From Haematobia irritans (taxonomy: Eukaryota > Arthropoda > Insecta > Diptera > Muscidae), in assembly GCF_050003625.1 (NCBI RefSeq), contig NC_134399.1:220528975-220592974 (forward strand): a DNA stretch of 64,000 nt, in the 5' to 3' direction. Below, in pieces: positions 1-10,717 of this stretch. Below the pieces are notes generated by a model. The model saw only the letters and a list, made by a program, of their open reading frames with translations. It was not told the origin of the DNA and made no database searches. How positions within the stretch are numbered: position 1 is the first letter of the stretch; each line of letters begins with the position of its first letter. A program made the position numbers and the translations under genes.

Positions 1-1066
1 ATCGGTCCACTTTTACGTATAGCCCCCATATAAACGGACCCCCAAATTTGGCTTGCGATTGCTCTAAGAGAACAAATTTCATCCGATCCGGCTGAAATTT
101 GGTACATGGTGTTAGTATATGGTCTCTAACAACCATGCAGAAATTGGTCACATCGGTCCATAATTATATATAGCCCCCATATAAACCGATCCCCCGATTT
201 GGCTTGCGGAGCCTCTAAGAGAAGCAAATTTCATCCGATTCGGCTGAAATTCGGTACATGGTGTTGGTATATGTTCTCTACTGACCATGCAAAAATTGTC
301 CACATCGACCCATAATTATATATAGCCCCCATATAAACCGATCACCAGATTTGACCTCCGGAGCCTCTTAGAGGAGCAAAATTCATCCGATCCGGTTGAA
401 ATTTGGTACGTGGTGTTAGTATATGGTCTCTAACAACCATGCAAGAATTGGTCCATATCGGTCCATAATTATATATAGCCCCCATATAAATCGATCCCCA
501 GATTTGTCCTCCGGAGCCTCTTGGTGGAGCAAAATTCATCCGATCCAGTTGAACAAACACGCAAGAATTGGTCCATATCGGTCCATAATTATATAGCCCC
601 CATATAAACCGTTCCCTAAAATAATGTACCAAAATTTTATTTTTATCGAAAACATTGTCAAAATGTTATTTCTATAGAAAATTTTGTCAAAATGTTATTT
701 CTATAGAAAATTTTGTCAAAATTTTATTTCTATAGAAAATTTTGACAAAATTTATCTCTATAGAAAATTTTGTCAAAATTTAATTTCTATAGAAATTTTT
801 TTCCAAGTTTTATTTCTATAGAAAATGTTGTCAAAATTTTATTTTGTCAAAATTTTATTTCTCTAGAAACTTAATTATATACGTATTTAATCGGCCCTTT
901 TGTACTTTAAAATATAACACGTATGGACTATGTGGTATATATTACGTTGTTCGGAAGTTTTAAGATCCCTTGCCATCGGCTTCAGTAGAAGTTTCTATGC
1001 AATCCATAGTGGAGGGTACATAAGCTTCGGCCTGGCCGAACTTACGGCCGTATATACTTGTGGTGG
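1..1066 (-). repeat. Composite dispersed repeat: 152-bp units plus TTTCTATAGAAA minisatellite
   Basis: Two tandem arrays lie end to end. From 1 to about 620 a unit of roughly 152 bp recurs; the string GCCCCCATATAAA appears near 23, 173, 325 and 478. From about 640 to 870 a unit of about 30 bp recurs, built on TTTCTATAGAAAATTTTG. A unique stretch then ends near 1066 in a GGCCGTATATACTTGT boundary. The same order occurs in reverse at 6614-7880, so this is one dispersed repeat family with arrays inside it. The left end is cut by the window. No protein coding potential: the open frames here are by-products of the repeated unit. Confidence 0.8.
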
Positions 1067-1149
1067 AAACCCTAGTGCATTAGCTGACTTAAATTTTGAT
1101 TTTGTAGAAGTCTATCAAATTCTGTCCAGATCGAGTGATATTTAAATGT

Positions 1150-1289
1150 ATGTATTTGGGACAAACCTTTATATATAGGCCCCAACACATTTAACGGATG
1201 TGATTTGGTACCGAAAATTTAGACCTACAAAGTGGTGCAGGGTATAATATAGTCGGCCCCGCCCGACTTTAGACTTTCCTTACTTGTTT
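1150..1289. repeat. Dispersed repeat end (AGACTTTCCTTACTTG boundary)
   Basis: This stretch holds a phrase about a 'gtggtgcagggtataata' block and a GC-rich GTCGGCCCCGCCCGAC block, and ends in AGACTTTCCTTACTTG. A related phrase (TATATAGTTCCCAACACGTTT) recurs near 8613-8634, so it is a dispersed repeat. I cannot assign a family. Confidence 0.5.
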
Positions 1290-1834
1290 TTTGTTATGTT
1301 TATTTATCTCTCTGAATTCTTTACTTTTTGTTTTGCGTTTTTTGTTGTTTTATTTAGAAATGAAGAAGGAATAAATGAAAAATTAAAATATTTTGAGTTT
1401 CTTTATTACTGTTTATTTTATTCGTTTAGAAGTGAAAAAATTAATTATGTAGTCATTTCTTAACGCCACTGTACGTAAATATTAATTTATTATTTGTATT
1501 AAAAATTTGTTCTAAATAACGAAAAACATTTTTCTCTGTGTAATTTTTCTGCTTTCGATGGAATTTCATAGCAAGACAACTCAGACCCAACACATTGTTT
1601 CGTATAAACAAGCACAGCTGACTTCGCTCATGACCTGTTATTTGTTGGGGAGAACAATATTAATGACTTCATGCATCCAACTTGGTTTCAGTTCGAGTTG
1701 ATAGTTCCCCACAATCACAACACATAGTCACTAATAAGCACGAATAGACGTACGAATACACAACAAATAAATATTGAAATAAGTATTTTTGTATTCTTCT
1801 CAACGAATTAGTTATTGGAATTTGGAATAGAAAA
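1290..1834. other. AT-rich sequence upstream of TSPO
   Basis: No gene or repeat is recognisable. The last 150-250 bases before the ATG at 1835 probably hold the TSPO promoter and 5' UTR, because the gene starts there and no upstream coding exon is seen. No convincing TATA or initiator can be fixed. Confidence 0.4.
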
Positions 1835-2477
1835 ATGAGTGAATCTTGGAAAATTGCCGGTGCCATTGTTCTTCCTAATCTTGGAGGAATAGTGGGAGGT
1901 TTTGTGACTCGCAAGAATTTGGATCCATGGTATAAAGGTTTGAAATTCCCCTCATACCGTCCACCAAATTGGATCTTTGGGCCAATGTGGACTTCGCTCT
2001 ATTCTGGTATGGGCTATGCTTCATATTTGGTTTGGCGAGATGGAGGTGGTTTCTCTGGAGCTGCTCAATTGCCTTTAATGGCCTATGGAACCCAGTTAGC
2101 ATTGAATTGGGCCTGGTCCCCAATATTCTTTGGTCATCACAATATCAAAGGAGTAAGTCTATCTAACATTGGCAATGACGCAATGGTGCAATTAAATACC
2201 TAGCTGTGGATATCTATTCGCTTGATAATTACACACACGTTTAAATACTTCTCTCTTCTCTGGATTCTAGGGCCTAATCGACATCGCTGCCTTAACTGCG
2301 ACCGCATCCGTCTGCGGTGTTTTATTTTATCGTGTCAACAAAATCGCTGGCTACTTGTTCATTCCATATATTGCATGGCTCAGCTTTGCTTCGATGCTAA
2401 ACTATTCTGTCTACAAATTGAATGACACAAACGAGGCGAAAGAGTCGAAAGCAGTAGAGGGATCAAAACAAACCTAA
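1835..2477 (+). CDS. Tspo: Translocator protein (TSPO, peripheral benzodiazepine receptor)
   Basis: Two coding exons, 1835-2152 and 2271-2477, give 174 residues; the family is usually about 169. The intron has a GTAAGT donor at 2153 and a TTCTAG acceptor ending at 2270, in phase 0, and the join reads [16 protein letters not shown] is a five-helix protein of the outer mitochondrial membrane that binds cholesterol, porphyrins and benzodiazepine ligands. The family signature is plain: [19 protein letters not shown] near residues 31-50, then [14 protein letters not shown], and [12 protein letters not shown] before the splice. Exon 2 supplies the last two hydrophobic helices, with [20 protein letters not shown]. 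The tail after the last helix is short and charged ([15 protein letters not shown]). The start follows GAAAA, a good insect context. If read unspliced, exon 1 runs into the intron and stops after 122 residues; that is not the real product. Confidence 0.96.
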
Positions 2478-2827
2478 ATATCGATGATGTGCGTTGTTTT
2501 TGGAATGTAATGCTTTTTGAAATATTGAGTATCTCTTGTAATGTGTATGATTGTATGTATTTTAATTACAGTATTTTTTGTGGATAACACAACAATTTTT
2601 CCTTCAGAGTTTTATGATTTGTGGAAAGGTGATGTGGTGGTCAAAAGTCCAAATTTATAAATGCACGTGTAGATTTTAATTGACCTAAAAATCGCGTCAA
2701 ATTAAAAAAACAAAAACTTAAATTTCGGTTTGTCATTTCTCATGGACATTGGATTTATTTTTTCAATTGTAGATTTGTAATCATCCAAAATTTCATTCAA
2801 AATTTTTGTCATCTACATTAAACGTAT
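2478..2827 (+). other. TSPO 3' flank
   Basis: Probably the 3' UTR of TSPO followed by AT-rich spacer. No canonical AATAAA is seen close to the stop codon, and no other gene is recognisable. Confidence 0.35.
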
Positions 2828-3332
2828 ACACGCAAAGAAAAAACAAACGTTTGGAAAACGTGTACCGAAAACGTTTTTCTTTTGTTAAAGTTTTTTGAAT
2901 TGCTTCGAAAATTTTAAACTTTTATCACCAAAAAAATTCGTTTGTTGCAAAATTTTTATTTTTTCAATAAAAAAAGTTATTTTTGAAACAATAACACAGT
3001 CCATTTCGTTTATATCAAACACTGTTCTTTTCTGACTTTAGGTCTTTAATAAGACACATTTTACAGTTCAAAATTTAATATACTACAATGTAATGTTGAA
3101 CATTTTTGCGGAATCTTCCGAACATATCTGGAATATATGTAAAAAAAAAAAAACTTTGGTCGAAGCAGGGATCGAACCCACGACCCTTGGCATGGAAGTC
3201 GGACGTAGCAACCACTGCTCCACTAAATTTTTGTTTCTGTTAAATAAACTTTGTTTATTCGGTTCGTGGGCGCCGCAAGCTATGCTATATAAAGATATGG
3301 CCGCGGTTCAATTCTCCGTCCAGGCGAAAGGT
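2828..3332 (-). repeat. Repeat with tRNA-like promoter block, copy 1 (partly deleted)
   Basis: This block matches 16950-17564 in opposite orientation over most of its length: the TACACGC end, the ACACTGTTCTTTTCTGACTT core, the run of A's before TTTGGTCGAAGCAGGGATCG, and the GGTTCGTGGGCGCCGCAAGC block. Read on the minus strand, 3235-3165 resembles a tRNA head with a GGGTTCGATCCCTGC-type B box. A second tRNA-like head, present in the other copy, is reduced here to its 3' part (GGTTCAATTCTCCGTCC near 3305-3321). It is likely a tRNA-derived SINE or a composite of two. Confidence 0.7.
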
Positions 3333-3776
3333 AAAAAAATTTTAAAAATTTTAAAATCGCATAATTTCTTCTACATTGTTGGTATTACAGGAAAAGGTGT
3401 TAAGAACTAAAAACCTCGTGGATGTGAGAAAGATGTGATGGAAAATGCAATTAGCAAGAAAACAATGTCTTTTTTTTGAGTTTGTCTTTATGAAATTGTT
3501 TTTACATCCTGGAAAAGAATAAACGTTTATCACAAAAAGTATATACTTTTCTTCCAAATACACTTCCTTACAGCGAAAAGCAAATGAGAAACGAACTTTG
3601 TTTGTCTAAAATTTCGTTTGGGAGGAAATAATTATTTTTTTTTTGCGTTTAGATGTTTTAATAATTCCTTGAGGAGTTATAATCGATCATATTACTTACA
3701 TGCCCTCTTTATTATATAGTTTTTTTAATCCCAGGGGAAGCAAAAATTTTTGCTAGAGATTCATACACTATTGCAA
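3333..3776. other. AT-rich spacer, nothing recognised
   Basis: No coding, RNA or clear repeat signal. The open frames here are short and have low-complexity composition. Confidence 0.4.
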
Positions 3777-5040
3777 CTCGAGTATAGAATTATCTACCAG
3801 AATTAAAATTTACCATACTTGACAAATATTATTTACGGCCATTTTCATGTAGCTCCGTTAGGCTTTAACTGCCAGTTAACAGAAAGTAAATTGCAAATAT
3901 CTTCTCTTCAGTTAACTTTAACTGAAAAATTTCCAGCAGTTAAGCTCCTAACAGGCATATGGAATACATAGACAAGATGACAGATATGTCTCTAGTTCGG
4001 TTTAAAAGTTCGTTAGCTAACGTAGCACTAACGGAGCTTCATGAAAATGGGGGTTAAAGAGATGGATCAAATTTTGCATGATGACATAGAATAAAAAATT
4101 AGTTTTCAAAGAAATATTTTATTGTCATTTCAAAAATGTATAGTTCCGCCTCATTAATTTGAAATTAAATATTATAAATAAATATTTCTTGAATTGTAAA
4201 TGATGATATGTTCCTAATAATTGCACTCATACGATGCTTTAATATAGCAACTTGGCGGGATAAAACTTTTCAATAGTGATGGTGCTTTTCCGACGAGTTG
4301 TAGATATCGTAAACGACTGCTTTCGACGTGGTGGGGATTCTCAGAAGTGCCGTCAAATTCAAAAAATGTATGCAGGATTAAATCAACAATAGTACATGGA
4401 TTAACTGATTTGATATAATGGGTCATCTGCCGTATAATCCTGACTTGACATCGAATGACTTCTTTTTATTCCCGCACGGACGAAAAAGACTGTTTTCATA
4501 TGTTTGGGTGTAAAAATTATATGTTTTGAACTCAAATTTTTTAACACAATATTTTTACTCGAGTTATCTACCAAAATTAAAATTTACCATACTTGACAAA
4601 TATTATTTAAAGAGATAGATCAAATTTTGCATGATGGCATAGAATAAAAAAATAGTTTTCTAAGAAATATTTTATTGTCATTTCAAAAATGTAATTTATA
4701 ATATTTAATTTTTAATTTGAAATTAAAAATTAAATATTATAAATAAATATTTCTTGAATTGTAAATGATGATATGTTCCTAATAATTGCACTTATACGAT
4801 GCTTTAATATAGCAACTTGGCGCGATAAAACTTTTCAATAGTGATGGTGCTTTTCCGACGAGTTGTAGATATCTTATGCGACTGCTTTCGATGTGATGGG
4901 GATTCTCAGAAGTGCCGTCAATTTCAAAAAATGTATGCAGGATTAACTGAACAACAGTACATGGATTAACTGAATTGATATAATGGGTCATCTGCCGTAT
5001 AATCCTGACATGACATCGAATGACTTCTTTTTATTCCCGT
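3777..5040. repeat. Tandem duplication of a decayed element (two copies, one holding a MITE)
   Basis: Copy 1 spans about 3777-4480 and copy 2 about 4557-5040. They share CTCGAG, TCTACC...AATTAAAATTTACCATACTTGAC, GAGATRGATCAAATTTTGCATGATG, the ATGATATGTTCCTAATAATTGCAC block, and a stretch ending TCTGCCGTATAATCCTGAC. Copy 1 differs chiefly by a 218-bp insertion at 3836-4053. The middle (4274-4370, 4840-4930) also matches one arm of the CCCTGCCA-ended repeat family at 19120, 22853 and 37563. The end of each copy carries mariner-like coding sequence. Confidence 0.8.
3836..4053. mobile_element. PIF/Harbinger-like MITE with TTA target duplication
   Basis: The ends are an inverted repeat: CCATTTTCATG then AGCTCCGTTAG on the left, and the complement on the right, with one mismatch over 23 bases. 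TTA flanks both sides (3833-3835 and 4054-4056). The tandem duplicate at about 4600-4615 reads straight through as TATTATTTAAAGAG, which is exactly the empty site with one TTA. The 3-bp TTA duplication suggests the PIF/Harbinger superfamily; the family name is inference, the insertion is directly visible. Confidence 0.85.
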
Positions 5041-5165
5041 ATGTTAAAAATAAAATGAGATGTCAACTTTTTTCGGCTCCTGAAGAAACGGTTCATGCTT
5101 GTTTTGGAGATAACACAATCAGAGTGGCAGAAATGCTTCGACAATTGTTAAATTCGAGAAACTAA
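4983..5165 (+). pseudogene. Mariner transposase C-terminal fragment
   Basis: The translation has YNPDMTSNDFFLFPYVKNKM, which matches the mariner block around the third catalytic Asp (PDLAPxDFFLFPxVKNKL in the family), followed by a tail resembling the mariner C terminus. Only about 60 codons remain. A shorter copy of the same block lies at 4422-4480 in the tandem duplicate. There is no N-terminal domain and no other catalytic residue, so it is a dead remnant. Confidence 0.75.
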
Positions 5166-5309
5166 GTAAGAAACAGTAATATTTTATGGGAAACAACAGA
5201 CTTATGTTAGCTTTCCTCCTTTTCAACGAAAAACTCTTCAGAATTATTATATTATCACCTCAAGCATGTTTCAAGAGCAAAATGTTATTTGTGGACAAAG
5301 ATGGTCTGT

Positions 5310-5830
5310 ATCAAACTTTTTAAGGTTTGCGACTGTCGCAAAGTTGTAAACGTCGTAAACGTCGTAAACGCCACATACACGTCGTAAATATAGAAATAGT
5401 AGCAAACGTCGCGAACTAAAAATACTTCAGTCCCTTCAGCTAGGCAGTGAATGATATCCAAGATTATGATATGTGCGAAGAAGTTTCAATTCTTAGGAAT
5501 GTTCATAAAATTATTAACAAGTTTAAAAAACTTGTTGATAGAGTTATTTCAATTGCAAACTCCCTGCAAAAATTACTATGAACTACTCGATGGTGCAGTA
5601 ATCGTGACGTTCGGCACTAAATAAAAATACTTCAGTCCCTTCAGCTAGGCAGTGAATGATATCCAAGATTATGATATGTGCGAAGAAGTTTCAATTCTTA
5701 GGAATGTTCATAATAATATTAACAAGTTTAAAAAACTTGTTGATAGAGTTATTTCAATTGCAAACTCCCTGCAAAAATTACTATGAACTACTCGATGGTG
5801 CAGTAATCGTGACGGTCGGCACTCGCTTAT
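5310..5830. repeat. Dispersed repeat with an internal ~204-bp tandem duplication
   Basis: A block starting AATACTTCAGTCCCTTCAGC at about 5419 recurs at about 5623 and runs for about 190 bases, through TATCCAAGATTATGATATGTG to ATGGTGCAGTAATCGTGACG, with few differences. The preceding AAGGTTTGCGACTGTCGCAA block and the tandem unit are found again in reverse at 20680-20965. Non-coding; family unknown. Confidence 0.75.
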
Positions 5831-6015
5831 AGTTAACCTTTCACAAATTTCTGCAGAAACTGGAAGGAAGGAAAACTACTTAATGCGCCTTGCAGACTAT
5901 ATTTAAGTTTATCCGGACGACAGTGCTCGTGTCGTTTATGGGATCGATAACATATTTACCGATTATTTAGTCATCGCCGACAAATTATATCGATTGGACG
6001 AGTTTAACCGCTAAA

Positions 6016-6230
6016 AGGTGAGTACTATGTTCGGTGTTTTCACCAAAACACTAAATTAAAAGTACAAATATATTTGTGAAGACGTTTATGTTTTTCTCAA
6101 GTCTTACCAAATAATGGTTGGAAAAGATCCAAAAAATTGACTGCAAATAATTTTATATTTCTAAATTAATTAATTAAAAAAAGTAACCGTGAAAAAAAGC
6201 TGGTTGTCAGCTTGAAAACTGAACATAGTA
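6016..6230. mobile_element. MITE with GTGAGTACTATGTTC ends, copy 1
   Basis: The left end reads GTGAGTACTATGTTCGGTG and the right end reads GAAAACTGAACATAGTACT, an inverted repeat of about 14 bases. The interior has TTTTCACCAAAACACTAAA near one end and CCGTGAAAAAAAGCTGGTTG near the other. The same ends bound 8066-8283 in the opposite order, and the right end alone recurs at 40877-40932. A further end of similar type (GAACTTAGTACTCACC) lies at 6410-6425, perhaps a second, related element. Confidence 0.75.
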
Positions 6231-6613
6231 CTCTGCTAAAATCGTCATTTTTTCACAATTACTTTTCTTCAATAATCCATTTTAAGCAATACAAACTTTG
6301 TTAAAATTTGCTTTGGGCTATTCCCCATCAAGTTATAATAAAATTTGCAACAAATATGTATAATTGTATGCCTTTTTCTGATTTAGTTTTTACTTTAGCG
6401 GCTAAACTCGAACTTAGTACTCACCTATGAGAAAATTTTATATAATCACATTTTGACTTATTAGAGCCAATTTCCATACTAATTAAAAATTTTCAAAATT
6501 GTAGCTTGTTATTCGCTGATGCAACAAAAGCTTGGATGTATATTATGAAGCACGAAAACCAAGAATAGTTAGATATATAATATAAAGCATTTTTTGCATA
6601 CCTTTTATAAATT

Positions 6614-7880
6614 AAACAAGTATATAGGGCCGTAAGTTCGGCCAGGCCGAAGCTTATGTACCATCCATCATGGATTGCGTAGAAACTTCTTCTAAACACT
6701 GCCATCCACAATCGAATTACTTAAGTTGCGGTAACGCTTGCCGATGTCAAGGTATCTTAAAACCTCCTAACACCATCTTCTAAATTGTATGTAAGTCCAT
6801 ACGTGGTATATATTAAATCAAAAAAGATCGATCCAATACGTATATAATTCAGTTTGACAAAGTAGACATAAAATTTTGACAAAATTTTCTACAGAAATAA
6901 AATTTTAACAAAATTTTCTATAGAAATAAAATTTTCACAAAATTTTCTATAGAAATAAAAATTTTGACAAAATTTTCTATAGAAAGAAAATTTTGACAAA
7001 AATGTCTACAGAAATAAAATTTTAACAAAAATTTCTATAGAAATAAACTTTTGACAAAATTTTCTATAGAAATAAAATCTTGGTAGACTATTTTTGGCTC
7101 TAGTGGCAACCATGATTATGAATCGAATAAAATTTGAACAAAATTTTCTATAGAAATAAAATTTTGACAATGATTTTGAACCGAATAAAATGTTAACACA
7201 ATTTTCTCTAAAAATAAAATTTTGACAAAATTTTCTATAGAAATAAAATTTTGACAAAATTTTCTATAGAAATAAAATTTTGGTAGACTATTTTTGGCTC
7301 TAGTGGCAACCATGATTATGAACCGATATGGACCAATTTTTGTGTGATTGGACCAATTTTGGTATGGTTGTTAGCGACCATATACTAACACCACGTTCCT
7401 AATTTGAACCGGATCGGATGAATTTTCCTCCTACAAGAGGCTCCGGAAGTCAAATCTGGAGAACGTTTTATATGGGGGCTATATATAATTATGGACCGAT
7501 ATGGACCAATTCTGGCACGCTTGTTAAAGATCATATACTAACACCATGTTCCAAATTACAACCTGATTGGATGAAATTTGCTTCTCTTTGAGGCTCCGCA
7601 AGCCAAATCTGGGGATCGGTTTATATGGGGGCTATATATCATTATGAACCGATGTGGACCAATTTTTGCATGGTTGTTAGAGACCATATTTCAATATCAT
7701 GTACCAAATTTCAGGCGGATCGGATGAAATTTGCTTCTCTTTGAGGCTCCGCAACCCAAATCTGGGCATCGGTTTATATGGGCGCTATATATAATTATGG
7801 ACCGATGTGGACCAATTTTTGCACGGTTGTTAGAGACCATATACCAACATCATGTACCAAATTTCAGCCGGATTTCAGCT
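6614..7880 (+). repeat. Composite dispersed repeat, second copy (inverted relative to 1-1066)
   Basis: It begins ACAAGTATATAGGGCCGTAAG, then GTTCGGCCAGGCCGAAGCTTA, followed by a minisatellite of about 30-bp units (6870-7290) on AAAATTTTCTATAGAAATAA, and then roughly four 152-bp units (7320-7880) containing TATGGGGGCTATATATAATTATGG. The order mirrors positions 1-1066. Frames in this block encode only the repeated unit and should not be taken as genes. Confidence 0.85.
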
Positions 7881-8065
7881 AAACTAAATTTTTTAAAGCA
7901 CTTAACATTTTTATAACTAAACAAGTTTTTACGCAAATTAGATTCCATTGTGTTATTCATTCGATCATTCATTCGCTATGACTGCGATTGAAACTCAACT
8001 TCCAATTGCGATGGCGATTATTTTATGTTTCCTAAAATGTTTCATAGGACCAACATTGCCTTAAG

Positions 8066-8283
8066 CTGGGTACTATGTTCAGTTTTCAAGCTGAAAACCA
8101 GCTTGTTTTCACGGTTACTTTTTTAAATTAATGAAATTATAAATATAAAATGGTTCACAATCAATTCCTTAGATCTTTTCAATTCATTATTTCACAAGAC
8201 TTTATAAAAATATAATCGTCTTCATATATATTTTTGTACTTTTAATTTAGTGTTTTGGTGAAAAATACGAACATAGTACTCAC
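8066..8283. mobile_element. MITE with GTGAGTACTATGTTC ends, copy 2
   Basis: Bounded by GGTACTATGTTCAGTTTTC on the left and GAACATAGTACTCAC on the right, about 218 bp. The interior matches the copy at 6016-6230 in reverse: AGCTTGTTTTCACGGTTAC near the left and TTTAGTGTTTTGGTGAAAA near the right. Confidence 0.75.
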
Positions 8284-8975
8284 TTTTACATTTGAAATAC
8301 AGAGTTCAATTGGAATCAAATGTGAAATTTAGATCGATCCATTTATGGTGCTCCCCACAATAGAACTACAAAATAGCGCTATTAAAATCAGATTTAGTTA
8401 CATTACCCGTAGTCGAGGCTGATGAAAAATGCTGGTGTCGAGCAAAATTGGCCCTGGTCGTAACCATGTTATTTTCTCGAAAATTATGCATGTAACTTAA
8501 TGTTTAGAAAGAAAACAGCAATTTTGCACGAAAAACCTTTCATGTTCCCCATGAAAGAATAACGTTTGACTCTTGAAATATGTATGAGATATGACCACAG
8601 ATACACCTTTATATAGTTCCCAACACGTTTAAAAGATTTTATATGGAAATCTCCTTATCGTATTATTCCATATGTATATTGAGAAAATGTTTAGATAAAT
8701 ACAAATACCAAAACTGCAAGTATTCTATAAAACAGTAGAAAATCTACTATTTTGGTAGCATTCTACTAACTTTAGAAACAGCATGTAGCATCAGACAATA
8801 TTTGTAAGAAGTTAACAGTACAGTTGTGCGTATGAGTACCGTAATATATAAATGTTAACCATACGCTCTCCATAACAGTAACACTGATTTCAACGTCGCT
8901 TTTCTTTTGTATATGTATGTGAATCCATTAGAAAGAGATAGAACGGTTCGTTTATGTGTGCTGTATTTAAATATT
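8284..8975. other. Spacer with repeat fragments
   Basis: A fragment resembling the 1150-1289 repeat lies near 8600-8650. Nothing else is recognised and there is no coding signal. Confidence 0.35.
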
Positions 8976-10059
8976 ACTACACAGATAATAATAAGTTTTA
9001 GAACCAATAACTTTTGTTGGAAAACCAATAACAAAATTTGTTAATTTTCCTGCAACAAACTAATTTGTACTTTTAATAACCATTATTACAAAAAAGTTGT
9101 TAGCAATCGTTACCATCAGAAGGCAACAAATAATTTGTGTTCTCAATAACATAATTTGTAAGTAATTTGTTGAGCATCCAACAGTACAAAATATATATTG
9201 AACGTTACGTTTAATCCTCAACAAATATTTTTGAATTTGAACGAAAAAATTTGTATGTGGTTTGTTGGAGTCTATCAATGACCTGCAACAAATTTATTGG
9301 TGTATTGACAAACAATTAAATGGAAATTAAAATTGACAGAATTATGCAACGAATTGCACCAAAATTGCAGGTCATATTTTGGAGATATTTTGTTAAGTAC
9401 ATGCAGAGAAGGAATATGACCAAAATGTTATTTTTGGACGGGGAACATGTAGCATTTTTGTGTCGAAAATCCTATACTCAGTTTTGTAAATGTATGACGA
9501 TTTTAAATTTGAGTAGTCCAGGGTCTAGCAAGCATTTTGACAACTATTTGCCCAGTGCTATATATTCTAGTTAATTAGAATTGTAATAACTCTAATCCCG
9601 ATATTAATATGGTTTTATTAATTATCTCATACAACAAACACATTTAAAAAACTACCAAATTGAAAAATATAAATTTTTTACAGACATTTATATATGCTTT
9701 TCTGTATTCTCTGATGAGTGAGCTCTTTGCTTGCTATCATACACGTGCATGTGCTCATACTCATTTTGTTCTAACGGTATTCTTCGCATACTTCTTTTAG
9801 CTTTCGTACATATTCTCAGCGATGGGCGCGTAACCAGTCTTGTATTTTTGTTTTCATGTCGATAGCAGTCAACTAATTTCGCAACAAAACAATTTGTTGA
9901 AAATTCAGAATATTTCTATTATTTCCTCTGTCAAGCATCTACAAACACATTTCAACAACAAATGCCTCATATTCAATAGACAAATTTGTTGAGCATCAGC
10001 AGATTTTACATACAAAAAAATTTGTTAATATTTATTTGCAGTTATTTTTTTGTGTGTAG
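8976..10059. repeat. Repeat rich in AACAAATTTGTTG-type words, possible MITE with nested insert
   Basis: Two blocks (about 9000-9320 and 9880-10060) are packed with variants of ACAAATTTGTTG. The outer ends CTACACAGATAATAATAAG (8978) and TTATTTTTTTGTGTGTAG (10041) are imperfect inverted repeats. The middle (about 9660-9870) is different sequence and could be nested. Classification is uncertain. Confidence 0.45.
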
Positions 10060-10349
10060 TAAACATATGCATATATATTAATATATTTAAATACTACATA
10101 TTACAGTTTACGCAAAAAATAACGAACGAGATAACCACAACCGAGTCAAATCAAATTCCGGAAAAATATGTAATTTGGTGTTTCCTTTACTACGTTTAGA
10201 TATCTTTGGATGCGGACGATGGACTAACCATAAAAAGTAATAATTATATGCATATACAAACAATTCTGTAGCCAACAATTTGAAAAAAGTTTGTGTATTG
10301 TATAATGTCTTCAAATTAAAGAAAATAGCATGACAAAACAAACAACAAC

Positions 10350-10717
10350 CAATAAATCAGCAAATACAGACAGATCAACAATTAATCAAGGCCTATCAAT
10401 GTGGTAATGCAAGAAATATTTCATTTCCTTTTCAAAGGAGATCAGCGAGCTGCAACAAAGTACAAAACACATGGTATTATCTTCACCATAACCCTTTATT
10501 GTTCAATTCCTTAAAGTTCAACAAGATCTTCATATTAAAATAGTGGCCTGGTGATGATATTTTATTTTAGTTTTTTTTTTTATGTGTGTTTTAGTGAACA
10601 AAAAATTGTCTTTTCTTGGGTTAGTATGGATTTGGAAGAAAAATTGAAATGTGCAAATAGAAAAAACATTAGTGGCGAATAAAATGCGTGATAAAAAAAT
10701 GCCTATGTTGTGGTAGG
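10350..10717 (-). other. Probable 3' UTR and downstream flank of the NAC-beta gene
   Basis: This lies immediately downstream of the minus-strand stop codon. It is AT-rich and contains no gene. No single polyadenylation signal can be chosen with confidence. Confidence 0.4.

Noticed and set aside
342..632. 96-codon frame on the minus strand
   Set aside because: It encodes the 152-bp tandem repeat unit several times over and has no protein-like features.
7006..7313. Two overlapping minus-strand frames full of NFYFYRKFCQ-type phrases
   Set aside because: They translate the TTTCTATAGAAA minisatellite; the phrases follow the repeat unit.
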